64,000 bases of DNA, from assembly GCF_002909235.1 (NCBI RefSeq), contig NZ_PHQQ01000030.1, positions 1 to 64,000 on the forward strand, read 5' to 3'. The position numbers and the translations under genes are program-made. The notes under the pieces were generated by a model. The model was not told the origin of the DNA and ran no database searches. It worked only from the letters and a program-made list of their open reading frames with translations. This stretch comes from Arenibacter catalasegens (GTDB taxonomy: Bacteria > Bacteroidota > Bacteroidia > Flavobacteriales > Flavobacteriaceae). This document shows positions 1-8,808 of the stretch, in pieces; position 1 is the first letter of the stretch; each line of letters begins with the position of its first letter.

Positions 1-120
1 AAACCACCGCACCTTAAAATTGCCCCGAAGGCGCGTTAGGGGGCAAAGCGGCATCCCCGAAGCGGCGCAAGGGATACAGCAGAGCACCCGGACCGACCCC
101 AAGGAGGGAACGCTGAACAA
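1..120. other. GC-rich structured island, identity unknown
   Basis: The first 120 bases are far richer in G and C than the rest of the window. They contain nested inverted repeats: GCCCC at 22-26 pairs with GGGGC at 40-44, and ATCCC at 53-57 pairs with GGGAT at 71-75. I find no convincing protein here on either strand. The compositional break suggests the end of a structured RNA, a repeat element or a mobile-element remnant that continues to the left of the window. I cannot assign it to a family. Confidence 0.4.
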
Positions 121-158
121 CTTATATATGTATATGAATAAAATCGTTCCTATATATA

Positions 159-189
159 TTGCCAACATAAATACTAGATGTTATCTTTG
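159..189 (+). promoter_or_regulatory. Promoter of the thrS-infC-rpmI-rplT operon
   Basis: TTG at 159-161 and TATCTTTG at 182-189 are separated by 20 nt. This is an exact match to the Bacteroidota housekeeping sigma consensus (TTG, 17-23 nt, TAnnTTTG). The -7 element ends 23 nt before the thrS ATG, leaving a very short leader. Confidence 0.75.
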
Positions 190-212
190 CACACTTATTA
201 CGACAAAATAGC

Positions 213-2153
213 ATGATCAAGATAACTTTACCAGACGGAAGCATTAGAGAATATGCCGAAGGAACATCACCAATAGAAGTAGCCAAAAGCATCAGCGAAG
301 GTTTGGCTCGAAATATTATTTCTGCAAAATTTAATGGAGTCACTGTTGAAACCGTAACACCTTTAAAAGAAGACGGATCACTTATCCTATATAGTTGGAA
401 CGACAAAGAAGGAAAAACAGCTTTCTGGCATTCCACCTCGCACGTTGTAGCTCAAGCATTGGAAGAATTGTACCCCGGTGTTAAATTGACCATAGGACCA
501 GCCATTGATAATGGATTTTATTATGATGTAGATTTGGCAGAAGGCAGCATTTCGGAAAAAGACTTTCCGGAAATTGAAAAGAAAGCCTTGGAGATTGCCA
601 GAGGGAAACACTATTTCAAGATGCGTGCCGTCACCAAGGCAGAGGCATTGGAACTATATAGATCACAGGGCAACCAATATAAGGTAGAACTTATCGAAAA
701 TCTGGAGGACGGTACCATAACCTTCTGCGACCATGACACCTTCACCGATCTTTGTAGGGGTGGGCACATACCCAATACCGGTATTGTCAAAGCCATTAAA
801 ATTTTGAGTGTAGCCGGTGCCTACTGGAGGGGAAATGAAAAAAACAATCAGCTGACCAGGGTATATGGCATTTCCTTTCCAAAACAGAAAGAACTTACCG
901 AATACCTTGAACTTTTAGAAGAAGCAAAAAAAAGAGACCACAGAAAACTGGGCAAGGAATTGGAACTGTTTACTTTTTCGCAGAAAGTAGGGCAAGGGCT
1001 TCCGTTATGGCTTCCCAAAGGAGCAGCTTTAAGGGAACGTTTGGAGAATTTTTTGAAAAAGGCGCAGAAGAAGGCCGGTTATGAAATGGTTATTACCCCA
1101 CATATTGGACAAAAAGAGCTTTATGTTACCTCTGGTCATTATGAAAAGTATGGAGCCGACAGCTTTCAACCGATCAAGACACCAAAAGAAGATGAAGAGT
1201 TCTTGTTAAAACCCATGAACTGTCCGCATCACTGTGAAATTTACAATTCCAAGCCATTTAGCTACAGGGAGCTACCAAAACGATATGCTGAATTTGGCAC
1301 TGTTTACCGTTATGAACAAAGTGGAGAATTACATGGACTTACACGGGTTCGTGGCTTCACACAGGATGACGCCCACATTTTTTGTACTCCCGACCAATTG
1401 GCGGAAGAGTTTAAGAATGTAATAGACCTTACCTTATATGTATTGGGATCTTTGGGTTTCGGTAATTTTACAGCACAAGTATCCGTAAGGGATTTGGAGA
1501 AGCCTGAAAAATACATTGGATCGGTAGAAAACTGGGAAAAAGCAGAAAACGCAATTATCAATGCGGCAAAAGAAAAAGGCCTCAATTTTGTTATAGAAAG
1601 TGGTGAAGCTGCTTTCTACGGTCCCAAGTTGGATTTCATGGTGAAGGACGCCCTGGGCAGGAACTGGCAATTGGGTACAATTCAAGTGGACTACAACTTA
1701 CCGGAGCGCTTTGACCTTACTTACAAAGGCAGTGACAATATGTTGCATAGACCGGTAATGATTCACAGGGCTCCTTTTGGAAGTATGGAACGTTTCATTG
1801 CATTATTACTGGAACATACAGGTGGTAATTTCCCTCTTTGGCTGATGCAAGAGCAGGCTATAATCCTCCCTGTCAGCGAAAAACATGAAATATATGCCCA
1901 AAAAGTTTTAAATTCCTTGGAAAATAACGACATTCGCGCCCTCATTGATAACCGAAATGAAACGGTAGGCAAGAAAATACGTGAAGCGGAGATGAATAAA
2001 ATACCATTTATGCTGATCGTAGGAGAGAATGAAGAAAAAGATGAAACCATTTCTATAAGGAAACATGGTGGTGAAGATTTAGGCACCATCTCTGTAAAAG
2101 CATTTTCCGACTTGGTATTAAATGAAATAAACAGTACCTTAAAGTCGTTTTAA
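213..2153 (+). CDS. thrS: Threonine--tRNA ligase
   Basis: Charges tRNA-Thr with threonine in the cytoplasm. The 646-residue length is normal for bacterial ThrRS. In order it shows a TGS domain (residues 1-62), the editing domain with the H73-x3-H77 pair and a downstream Cys (CRGGH, about residue 184), and a class II catalytic core with the zinc-binding NCPHHC stretch (about residue 338). A motif 2-type arginine (YRYEQSGE) and a C-terminal anticodon-binding domain follow. The ATG at 213 sits just after an excellent promoter. It is the first gene of a translation operon, followed by infC, rpmI and rplT, a gene order known in many bacteria. Nothing unusual in the protein. Confidence 0.97.
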   Translation: MIKITLPDGSIREYAEGTSPIEVAKSISEGLARNIISAKFNGVTVETVTPLKEDGSLILYSWNDKEGKTAFWHSTSHVVAQALEELYPGVKLTIGPAIDNGFYYDVDLAEGSISEKDFPEIEKKALEIARGKHYFKMRAVTKAEALELYRSQGNQYKVELIENLEDGTITFCDHDTFTDLCRGGHIPNTGIVKAIKILSVAGAYWRGNEKNNQLTRVYGISFPKQKELTEYLELLEEAKKRDHRKLGKELELFTFSQKVGQGLPLWLPKGAALRERLENFLKKAQKKAGYEMVITPHIGQKELYVTSGHYEKYGADSFQPIKTPKEDEEFLLKPMNCPHHCEIYNSKPFSYRELPKRYAEFGTVYRYEQSGELHGLTRVRGFTQDDAHIFCTPDQLAEEFKNVIDLTLYVLGSLGFGNFTAQVSVRDLEKPEKYIGSVENWEKAENAIINAAKEKGLNFVIESGEAAFYGPKLDFMVKDALGRNWQLGTIQVDYNLPERFDLTYKGSDNMLHRPVMIHRAPFGSMERFIALLLEHTGGNFPLWLMQEQAIILPVSEKHEIYAQKVLNSLENNDIRALIDNRNETVGKKIREAEMNKIPFMLIVGENEEKDETISIRKHGGEDLGTISVKAFSDLVLNEINSTLKSF

Positions 2154-2182
2154 AAAAAAAGTTTAACTAAAAATATTACGTC

Positions 2183-2737
2183 ATAGCAATTAGAAAAAGA
2201 TTTAGGCCCCAACCTAGGAGGGAAAACAAAAACCCGCACAATATCAATGAAAGTATTTCATCGCCAACAGTTAGGTTGGTTGGCGACAATATAGAAGTAG
2301 GTGTATACAACACCCGCGACGCCTTGGCGAAAGCAGAGGAACTGGAATTGGATTTAGTAGAAATTTCTCCTAAAGCCGATCCCCCTGTTTGTAAAATAAT
2401 AGATTACAAAAAATTTCTTTACGAACAAAAGAAAAGGGAAAAGGTCATGAAGGCCAAAGCCACTAAAGTAATCGTTAAAGAAATAAGATTTGGTCCGCAA
2501 ACGGATGACCATGATTACGAGTTTAAGAAAAAACACGCAGAGAAATTCTTAAAAGATGGCGCTAAGCTAAAAGCTTATGTTTTCTTTAAAGGTCGTTCTA
2601 TTGTTTACAAGGATCAGGGAGAGATTCTATTACTTAAATTGGCCTCCGAATTGGAAGATTTAGGAAAAGTGGAACAAATGCCAAAGCTTGAAGGTAAGCG
2701 AATGACCATGTTCCTTGCTCCAAAAACCAAAAAATAA
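2183..2737 (+). CDS. infC: Translation initiation factor IF-3, non-AUG start
   Basis: IF-3 binds the 30S subunit and checks start-codon and initiator-tRNA pairing. The first ATG or TTG-type start that a simple caller finds is TTG 2276, which gives only 153 residues and cuts the N-terminal domain. The frame is open upstream to a TAA at 2168. It encodes the conserved flavobacterial start (A-I-R-K-R-F-R-P-Q) directly after ATA 2183, with ATT at 2189 as the other candidate. Starting at ATA gives 184 residues, the normal length. IF-3 genes classically use a rare AUU-type start so that the factor represses its own translation. Here the ATA/ATT start is inferred from conservation of the N-terminus. 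The linker and C-terminal domain ([15 protein letters not shown]) are intact. Second gene of the thrS operon. Confidence 0.92.
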   Translation: MAIRKRFRPQPRRENKNPHNINESISSPTVRLVGDNIEVGVYNTRDALAKAEELELDLVEISPKADPPVCKIIDYKKFLYEQKKREKVMKAKATKVIVKEIRFGPQTDDHDYEFKKKHAEKFLKDGAKLKAYVFFKGRSIVYKDQGEILLLKLASELEDLGKVEQMPKLEGKRMTMFLAPKTKK

Positions 2738-2741
2738 ACCT

Positions 2742-2794
2742 GAGCTTCAATGCTCTGTTTGTATAAAATAAAATGCTGAATTTATTTAAGCATT
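2742..2794 (+). promoter_or_regulatory. Two small hairpins in the rpmI leader
   Basis: The infC-rpmI gap holds GAGC 2742-2745 pairing with GCTC 2752-2755, and AATGCT 2772-2777 pairing with AGCATT 2789-2794. Neither is followed by a T tract, so neither looks like a terminator. In other bacteria ribosomal protein L20 represses this operon by binding leader RNA structures. These hairpins are candidates for such a site, by position only. Confidence 0.35.
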
Positions 2795-2832
2795 AAGATA
2801 GTAAGCGAGATAAATTAATAAATAGGAAGAAA

Positions 2833-3030
2833 ATGCCTAAACAGAAAACAAAATCCAGTGCCAAAAAGCGATTTAAGCTTACCGGTACTGGTAAGATTAA
2901 AAGAAAGCATGCCTTTAAGAGCCACATTCTTACGAAGAAGTCTAAAAAGCGTAAGCTAGCGTTAACCCACTCTGGATTAGTCCACGATGCGGATGTTAAC
3001 AGTATTAAAGAACAATTACGTTTAAAGTAA
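2833..3030 (+). CDS. rpmI: 50S ribosomal protein L35
   Basis: A 65-residue basic protein of the large ribosomal subunit. It starts [20 protein letters not shown] and is rich in Lys throughout, with the conserved KxxHILTKKS segment (about residues 29-38). Length and sequence match the L35 family. It lies between infC and rplT as in most bacteria and is presumably co-transcribed from the thrS promoter. Its leader contains small hairpins (see separate entry). Confidence 0.96.
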   Translation: MPKQKTKSSAKKRFKLTGTGKIKRKHAFKSHILTKKSKKRKLALTHSGLVHDADVNSIKEQLRLK

Positions 3031-3061
3031 TCGTTTTATCGGTAATTATTAACCCTGGAGT

Positions 3062-3097
3062 TAGGCTTAAAAGTATTCTACATTAAAGAATCGCCTA
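3062..3097 (+). promoter_or_regulatory. Stem-loop in the rplT leader, possible L20 control site
   Basis: TAGGC 3062-3066 pairs with GCCTA 3093-3097, and inside it ATTCT 3075-3079 pairs with AGAAT 3087-3091. The result is a two-part stem with an internal loop just before rplT. No T tract follows. L20 autoregulation through mRNA structure is established in enterobacteria and Bacillus. Whether this structure does that job is inference. Confidence 0.35.
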
Positions 3098-3118
3098 CTA
3101 CAAAAAACAATTAAAATT

Positions 3119-3463
3119 ATGCCAAGATCAGTAAATTCAGTTGCTTCCAGAGCCAGAAGAAAAAAGGTGATGAAGCAAGCCAAAGGTTACTTTGGAAGAC
3201 GTAAAAACGTTTGGACAGTAGCTAAAAATGCGGTTGAAAAAGCAATGTTATATGCTTACAGAGACCGTAGAAATAAGAAAAGAAATTTCCGTTCCTTATG
3301 GATTACCCGTATTAACGCTGGTGCCAGAATGCACGGATTGTCCTATTCCCAGTTTATGGGTAAGGTTAAAGCCAACAACATTGAGCTAAACCGTAAGGTA
3401 TTGGCGGATTTGGCTATGAACCACCCAGAAGCTTTCAAAGCTATTGTGAACAAAGTAAAATAA
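3119..3463 (+). CDS. rplT: 50S ribosomal protein L20
   Basis: Large-subunit protein needed early in 50S assembly, and in several bacteria a translational repressor of its own operon. The 114-residue length is standard. The basic N-terminal extension ([20 protein letters not shown]) is followed by the conserved [20 protein letters not shown] segment (about residues 49-68). Last gene of the thrS operon, directly followed by a strong intrinsic terminator. Confidence 0.97.
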   Translation: MPRSVNSVASRARRKKVMKQAKGYFGRRKNVWTVAKNAVEKAMLYAYRDRRNKKRNFRSLWITRINAGARMHGLSYSQFMGKVKANNIELNRKVLADLAMNHPEAFKAIVNKVK

Positions 3464-3487
3464 ATTAATAAACTTATCTCGCTTATA

Positions 3488-3520
3488 AAAACCTGTTCTT
3501 TTAAGAACAGGTTTTTTTTA
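3488..3520 (+). terminator. Rho-independent terminator after rplT
   Basis: AAACCTGTTCTT and AAGAACAGGTTT form a long perfect stem with a tiny loop, followed by a run of T. It ends the thrS-rplT operon. Confidence 0.93.
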
Positions 3521-3567
3521 TGTTCAATTCAAAACATTCTTGGAATCCAACAAAAATCTAAATATTA

Positions 3568-3840
3568 TTAAGTTGCCTTAATCTTTCCCACCGCTTCCTT
3601 AAACTCTTCCCAGTCAATGTACTCATCCCCGGATTTATCATAACCTTCAATTAGCTTAGAAGAAACGATTCCCCGAAGAAATCCACTAATCTCAGCCTTC
3701 TTCAACAACTCGACTATCTCACTTTTTTTCAATTTACCATCTCCATCCTCGTCAAAAAAATTATAAGCATCCTCCGGAGTTTGAAATTTATTGGTAATAA
3801 GGATCTGTATTTTATCCAAAATCATATCTTTTGTTGCCAT
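3568..3840 (-). CDS. Small EF-hand calcium-binding protein
   Basis: A 90-residue cytoplasmic protein with no signal peptide or membrane segment. It has two EF-hand loops: DEDGDGKLKKSE (about residues 30-41), which has acidic ligands at 1, 3, 5 and a Glu at 12, and DKSGDEYIDWEE (about residues 68-79), also with a Glu at position 12. This is the paired EF-hand layout of calmodulin-like proteins. Calcium binding is predicted from the loops. The target is unknown. It stands alone between the rplT terminator and the YjbQ-family gene, which runs the same way 57 nt upstream, so the two could share a transcript. Confidence 0.8.
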   Translation of the reverse strand: MATKDMILDKIQILITNKFQTPEDAYNFFDEDGDGKLKKSEIVELLKKAEISGFLRGIVSSKLIEGYDKSGDEYIDWEEFKEAVGKIKAT

Positions 3841-3897
3841 ATCTTAATTTTTTAAAAACCATAATACTCTAAATTACTAAATAAAACATACAATGAG

Positions 3898-4320
3898 TTA
3901 AACCCCAAAGTAGCTTAATACCAAATTCCTTCCGCTGGCATTATTCCTGTGTTCACACAAATAGATACCCTGCCATATTCCCAAATTTAATTTACCATTG
4001 CTAATGGGTATCTGTACTGACGCCCCCATAAGGGACGATTTGATATGAGCGGGCATATCGTCCGAGCCCTCATAATCATGGAGATAATAAGGCGCATTTT
4101 CCGGAACCATTACATTCATGTGGCTTTCAAAATCTGCCCTAACGGTAGAATCCGCATTTTCATTTATCGTTAAACTTGCCGACGTATGTTTTATGAATAC
4201 CTGAAGCATCCCAGTTTGTATTCCTTTCAGATGTGGTAGATGATTAAGTACTGTATCCGTAATCAAATGAAAGCCCCTCCTATAGGCATTTAATCGCACT
4301 TCTTCCTGATAAAACAGCAT
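3898..4320 (-). CDS. YjbQ/UPF0047 family protein
   Basis: A 140-residue protein of the YjbQ family, often labelled secondary thiamine-phosphate synthase because some members weakly replace ThiE. The hallmark is the HTSASLTINENAD segment (about residues 47-59), followed by the S-x-M-G-x-S-x-x-IPI-x-x-G-x-L-x-L-G-x-WQGIYLCEHR C-terminal core, which is intact here. No thiamine genes are nearby, so the cellular role stays open. No signal peptide. Confidence 0.88.
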   Translation of the reverse strand: MLFYQEEVRLNAYRRGFHLITDTVLNHLPHLKGIQTGMLQVFIKHTSASLTINENADSTVRADFESHMNVMVPENAPYYLHDYEGSDDMPAHIKSSLMGASVQIPISNGKLNLGIWQGIYLCEHRNNASGRNLVLSYFGV

Positions 4321-4413
4321 ATTATTGGGTCTTTATAATTTGTTCAAATTTCGACAAATATTAATAAATCTAAAACTTTACTTAACAAGACAAGTATTTA
4401 GGCGGATAACAAA

Positions 4414-4421
4414 TACCTTTG
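4414..4421 (+). promoter_or_regulatory. Candidate -7 element for the HAD phosphatase
   Basis: TACCTTTG fits TAnnTTTG and lies 17 nt before the ATG at 4439. No TTG is found at the expected upstream distance, so this is only half of a consensus promoter. Confidence 0.4.
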
Positions 4422-4438
4422 CAGCTTAAATTATTTGG

Positions 4439-5251
4439 ATGGATTTATCGAAAGTAAAAATGGTGGTTACCGATATGGATGGCACCCTATTGAATTCCCA
4501 GCATGAGGTAAGCCCAAAATTCTTTGAACTATTCGAAGAATTAAGAAGGAGGGACATTAAATTTGTTGCAGCAAGTGGACGGCAGTACAACAGTATAATA
4601 GATAAATTGGATGCCATTAAAGACGACATTATTGTTGTTGCAGAGAATGGGGCTTTTGTAAAAAAGCAGGATCAAGAATTGTTAGCTACACCTTTGGAGC
4701 AACATACCATTATTGAAACCATGGAGCTTCTAAGGAACGTGGAGGGCATACACCCTGTATTATGTGCTAAAAATAATGCCTACATCAATGGAAACTCCGA
4801 CATTTTTCTCAATAAACTACGAGAGTATTATTCCGAATTTAGTGTTTTAGACGATATTTCCTCCTATAATGGGGAAGTTTTAAAAATTGCCATTTACCAT
4901 TTTGAAAGTTCCGAGAAGTTTATTTATCCTATGGTTAAACATTTGGAATCGGAATTGAAAGTGAAAGTCTCAGGGGAGAACTGGTTGGATATTTCCCACA
5001 TGAACGCTAACAAGGGTTATGCCTTACAGCATATTCAGGAGAAGTACGGCATAAGTAGACATGAAACCATGGTTTTTGGCGATTACAATAATGACTTGGA
5101 AATGTTGTCCATGGCCGATTTCAGTTTTGCCATGGCCAATGCGCACCCCAATGTGAAAAAAGCATCCAACTACTTGACTAGCAGCAATGATGATTTTGGT
5201 GTTGAGAATATTTTGGAATCGATGTTATCGGCAAAACAGACTAAAAGATAA
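4439..5251 (+). CDS. Cof-type HAD-superfamily hydrolase
   Basis: A 270-residue cytoplasmic phosphatase of the Cof/YwpJ type (HAD subfamily IIB), which act on sugar phosphates, flavin nucleotides or pyridoxal phosphate. Motif I is DMDGTLLN (about residues 12-19), with the two catalytic Asp. Motif II is AASGRQ (about residues 41-46), the conserved Lys is in NKGYAL, and motif IV is GDYNNDLEML (about residues 218-227). A C2-type cap domain lies between motifs II and III. The substrate cannot be read from sequence. Its 3' end nearly touches the convergent AraC gene. Confidence 0.9.
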   Translation: MDLSKVKMVVTDMDGTLLNSQHEVSPKFFELFEELRRRDIKFVAASGRQYNSIIDKLDAIKDDIIVVAENGAFVKKQDQELLATPLEQHTIIETMELLRNVEGIHPVLCAKNNAYINGNSDIFLNKLREYYSEFSVLDDISSYNGEVLKIAIYHFESSEKFIYPMVKHLESELKVKVSGENWLDISHMNANKGYALQHIQEKYGISRHETMVFGDYNNDLEMLSMADFSFAMANAHPNVKKASNYLTSSNDDFGVENILESMLSAKQTKR

Positions 5252-5257
5252 AAAACA

Positions 5258-6244
5258 TCACTGTGCTGTACCTAGTAATGCACTTGGCAAATATCCCATG
5301 GTTTTCTTAAATGCAACGGTAAAATGCTGGGGATTGGAGTACCCTACTTCGTAAGACGCTTGCGCAATTGACATATTGTCCACAAGAACCAATGATTTAG
5401 CCTTCTCCATCCGCAATCGGGTAATATATTTAAATACCGTTGTTTGATGTATCTTTTTAAAACAGCTTTTTAACTTGGTAGTATTAAACCCAGCTATTTC
5501 AGACAGTTCCTTTATCGTTAATTTTCCTTTTAGGTTTTGTATGATATAGGAAACCACTTTTTCAATGGCTTCATAATCCAATACAGACAACTGCGACTCC
5601 CCTATTTCGCCAATAGAATTTTCACTTCCGAGCAATGCATCTATCACCAAACAACGAATTTGAGATTCTATATAATTGGTTCTGGAACTCCCTGTATATG
5701 GGCAGTACAAAATTTCAAGAAGTAGTAGTCTTAGTTTGCTGGGAATTGGTTGCCCTGCACTCCACAGACATGTGGGACACTTTCCTAGAACACCCAGAAA
5801 ATGCTCAAAGCCAGAATCATATTCTGTTCCCAATAAATCTTCAAGAAACTCCTTCGTAAAAAAAACTTCGACAGAAACGTACTCAAGCCCCATTAGGTTT
5901 TGAGTTCCTAAAATGGTTGGCCATTGTACTAGATTATAACACCCAGAGTTAATATCCACTTTGGCTTTACTTTCCTTAGTGGTAAACCTATAATTGCCTT
6001 CTAGCAAAAAGTGGATACCAAAACAAAAATGGGTATTTTCATATTCTATCCTAGGAAAATTGTCGAGACTTAACTTTCGTAATATAACGGTAGCCCCATC
6101 TAACCGAAGCTCTTGTTGACTTCCTTTAATCCCATTTCCTAGCTTGAATACTTCAGTTATAAATGCATTTTCTTGTACCAGTTCCATGGAACCGATACCA
6201 TTACCTATACGATGCTTTGTTGCTGGAAAAAGACCTATTCTCAT
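5258..6244 (-). CDS. AraC-family regulator next to iron-uptake genes
   Basis: A 328-residue transcription factor. Residues about 228-325 form the AraC/XylS DNA-binding domain with two helix-turn-helix units (LTIKELSEIAGF..., then MSIAQASYEVGYSNPQHFTVAFKKTMG). The roughly 220-residue N-terminal part is a ligand-sensing domain without a recognisable Ada or cupin motif. It is divergent from the TonB-dependent receptor gene and shares its upstream region. That is the arrangement of PchR/YbtA-type regulators, which sense a ferric siderophore and activate its receptor. The role is inferred from this context. Confidence 0.88.
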   Translation of the reverse strand: MRIGLFPATKHRIGNGIGSMELVQENAFITEVFKLGNGIKGSQQELRLDGATVILRKLSLDNFPRIEYENTHFCFGIHFLLEGNYRFTTKESKAKVDINSGCYNLVQWPTILGTQNLMGLEYVSVEVFFTKEFLEDLLGTEYDSGFEHFLGVLGKCPTCLWSAGQPIPSKLRLLLLEILYCPYTGSSRTNYIESQIRCLVIDALLGSENSIGEIGESQLSVLDYEAIEKVVSYIIQNLKGKLTIKELSEIAGFNTTKLKSCFKKIHQTTVFKYITRLRMEKAKSLVLVDNMSIAQASYEVGYSNPQHFTVAFKKTMGYLPSALLGTAQ

Positions 6245-6282
6245 TAATTCTTAATTCGTAACTAAAACTTCCTTTTGCGTTA

Positions 6283-6311
6283 TTGCTAGCCGAAATCCTG
6301 GATTAGATTTG
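6283..6311 (+). promoter_or_regulatory. Promoter of the TonB-dependent receptor operon
   Basis: TTG 6283-6285 and TAGATTTG 6304-6311 are spaced by 18 nt, an exact Bacteroidota promoter. The -7 element is embedded in the perfect palindrome AGATTTG-CAAATCT (6305-6318), which could itself be an operator. Confidence 0.72.
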
Positions 6312-6320
6312 CAAATCTAT

Positions 6321-6343
6321 TTATTTAGATTTAATCTTAATAA
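6321..6343 (+). promoter_or_regulatory. Fur-box-like inverted repeat
   Basis: TTATTTAGATT at 6321-6331 and AATCTTAATAA at 6333-6343 form an 11-1-11 inverted repeat with one mismatch. It is entirely AT-rich and lies directly downstream of the -7 element of the receptor gene. Size, symmetry and position fit a Fur-family operator that would block transcription when iron is plentiful. That reading is inference from symmetry and gene context. Confidence 0.5.
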
Positions 6344-6370
6344 GAATAGATGACATTTTTTTTAAAAAAC

Positions 6371-8788
6371 ATGAAAAACATATTTACGGCTTTCTTACTC
6401 ATCATTTTCTTGTCTGCCAAAGGGCAGGAAGCTTTCTGCAAAATATCGGGCATGGTAAGTGATGCTTCAGGAAAGCCTTTGCCCTATGCAACCGTTTTGA
6501 TAGAAGGCCTAAAACTTGGTGTTCTTACGGACAATAATGGGGTATACTCCATTAGCAAGGTGCCCCTAGGAAAGCAGAGGGTCGTAGTTTCTTATATTGG
6601 GTACGGTACGCACTCAAAGACCTTTAATGTATACGAAAGTGCAAATTACATAAAGATCGATTTTACACTACAGGAAACAGTGGAAAACCTGGACGAGGTA
6701 ACAGTCAGCGGCAAGACCAGGGAGACAGAGATTGAAACCAAAGGCTTTGCCGTTAATGCCATAAAAACAGAAGAAGCTAGCCTGCGAAATATTCAAACGA
6801 ACGAATTACTAAACACTACGGTTGGTGTGAAAATTCGTCAAAATGGAGGTTTAGGTTCTGACGTTAGTTATAGTCTAAATGGGTTGTCCGGAAACTCTGT
6901 GCGAATATTTATCGACGGAATTCCAATTTCTACTTACGGTTCCTCCTTTAACCTAAACAGTATTCCTCCCTCAATGATTAAAAACATTGAGGTTTATAAA
7001 GGGGTGGTTCCCGGGCATTTGGCAGACGATGCTTTAGGTGGAGCCATTAATATTGTACTTCATAAAGATGCAAAAACAAATTTCAATGCTTCGGTTTCTT
7101 ATGGATCCTTCAATACCATTCAAAGCAGTGTTAATGGCTTATATCGTTTCGAAAAATCTGGATTTACGATAAAGACCTCCCTTTTTCATAATTATTCCGA
7201 TAATGATTATAAAGTATCAGGCAGAAGCGTAGTTGTTACCGGCTTAGGAGGTGTACAAACAGCAATTACAGCAAGTAGATTCAACGATGCCTATAGGTCT
7301 ACAGGTGGAATGGCACAGATTGGCTATACCGATGTAAAATGGGCAGACCAATTTTTTATTGGTGTAACTGGTTCTGATGATTATAAAGAAGTGCAACACG
7401 GAGCTTTTATGACTATTACTCCGTACAAGGGAAGGTTCTTAGAATCTAACGCCTTATTAGGAAGTTTAAACTATCAAAAGAAAGATCTTTTCATCAAAGG
7501 GCTTGATGTTACTATAAACGGATTGTACGGTAAAAGAAACCGCGCTGTTAACGATACCGTTTCTTGGGCGTATAGTTGGAACGGAGAAAGAGCTATTGAT
7601 TTTAGAGGAAATGAATATCAATACACTTGGCGTTCCCAGCAAGAGGGCGGACCTACCCTATCTAAAATTAAAAGAAATGTAGCATCAATTAGAACTGGGG
7701 TTTCATATGCTATTAATAACAATCACACGGTATCTGTAAATCATGTATATAGCGGAATTGATAGAGAAGATAGTGATGCTTTAAGATCCGTTTTGGAAAA
7801 CACCTTTCTTGGAACAAGGGATTTGTATAAAAACATTTATTCTTTAACCTATGAATTAACAGCTTTTGAAGACAAGCTAAGAGCCAGTGTATTTGGAAAA
7901 CATTATCAGCAAAAAACGGTAAGTATTGATTCTGCCATTGAAACTGACACCAACGGAAACGATGTGGTTATAGATGAAGTTGTTGGTAGCAATAAGAATT
8001 ATGACGGATATGGCTTTGCAGCTTCTTATGCCATAATTCCCAATATAACACTTTTAGCATCCGCAGAAAAAGCTATTCGACTACCAAACGAAACAGAAGT
8101 ATTTGGTAATGACGGAGATAACGTAGTAGCCAATTCAAGCATTGATCCAGAAAGCAGCAACAACTACAACTTAGGGTTTAGATTTGGGTCATTTAACATC
8201 AAAAAGCATGATTTTACGATTTCCACAAATATTTTTACCAGAAACATTAGAGATAGAATTGGACTACCAATTGAAACCTCTCTGAATGTTGATGACGAAT
8301 TAATTGTATATGTAAATCAAGGTAGTGGTACATCGAAAGGAATAGATGCACAATTAAATTATTCCTATAATAACAATTTTGGATTCAATTTTAATGTTTC
8401 TGGTTTCGATTTAAAAATTGTAAACCAAGGAATAGAAATAGATGTGCCGAATACACCATTCTTTACCATGAACGGTGGCTTACGTTATTCTTTCAAGGAT
8501 GTAATTCTGAAGAAATCTCGATTAAATCTTTTTTATAATGTCTATTTCACTGATGAATTTTCATTCTTAACCTCACAAGGCGCTAACACTGTTGGTAATG
8601 AATTTTTCGAAGTACCCCAACAATTATCACAAGATATCGGACTTAGTTACACCTTTCCAAACAACAAGTTTGTAATGAGTTTTGATATCAAAAATATACT
8701 TGACGAATCCGTATATGATAATTTATCTGTACAAAAACCTGGAAGAGCTTTTTACCTAAAATTAAATTACACAATCAATAAATTTTAA
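6371..8788 (+). CDS. TonB-dependent outer-membrane receptor
   Basis: Outer-membrane active transporter powered by TonB. I place the start at ATG 6371 (MKNIFTAFLL, 805 residues) because the in-frame ATG at 6350 lies only 38 nt past the -7 element and adds a poor N-terminus to a clear signal peptide. In order: signal peptide to about residue 20, a CarboxypepD_reg-like domain (GMVSDASGKPLPYATVLIEG, about residues 25-105), a plug with GLSGNSVRIFIDGIPI and VVPGHLADDALGGAINIV, and a beta-barrel ending in an aromatic-rich strand (FYLKLNYTINKF). No SusD gene follows, which argues for a small chelate such as a siderophore and against polysaccharide. It leads the presumed iron-uptake operon. The substrate is inferred. 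Confidence 0.92.
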   Translation: MKNIFTAFLLIIFLSAKGQEAFCKISGMVSDASGKPLPYATVLIEGLKLGVLTDNNGVYSISKVPLGKQRVVVSYIGYGTHSKTFNVYESANYIKIDFTLQETVENLDEVTVSGKTRETEIETKGFAVNAIKTEEASLRNIQTNELLNTTVGVKIRQNGGLGSDVSYSLNGLSGNSVRIFIDGIPISTYGSSFNLNSIPPSMIKNIEVYKGVVPGHLADDALGGAINIVLHKDAKTNFNASVSYGSFNTIQSSVNGLYRFEKSGFTIKTSLFHNYSDNDYKVSGRSVVVTGLGGVQTAITASRFNDAYRSTGGMAQIGYTDVKWADQFFIGVTGSDDYKEVQHGAFMTITPYKGRFLESNALLGSLNYQKKDLFIKGLDVTINGLYGKRNRAVNDTVSWAYSWNGERAIDFRGNEYQYTWRSQQEGGPTLSKIKRNVASIRTGVSYAINNNHTVSVNHVYSGIDREDSDALRSVLENTFLGTRDLYKNIYSLTYELTAFEDKLRASVFGKHYQQKTVSIDSAIETDTNGNDVVIDEVVGSNKNYDGYGFAASYAIIPNITLLASAEKAIRLPNETEVFGNDGDNVVANSSIDPESSNNYNLGFRFGSFNIKKHDFTISTNIFTRNIRDRIGLPIETSLNVDDELIVYVNQGSGTSKGIDAQLNYSYNNNFGFNFNVSGFDLKIVNQGIEIDVPNTPFFTMNGGLRYSFKDVILKKSRLNLFYNVYFTDEFSFLTSQGANTVGNEFFEVPQQLSQDIGLSYTFPNNKFVMSFDIKNILDESVYDNLSVQKPGRAFYLKLNYTINKF

Positions 8789-8808
8789 CCCTTTTAATAA
8801 AATCAAAT

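Noticed and set aside
20-211. Short Arg-rich frame at the left edge
   Set aside because: It crosses the GC-rich island and the thrS promoter, with no family resemblance. Treated as non-coding.
122-436. Minus-strand reading frame over the thrS start
   Set aside because: It is antisense to a certain gene and contains no recognisable domain; composition is that of a shadow frame.
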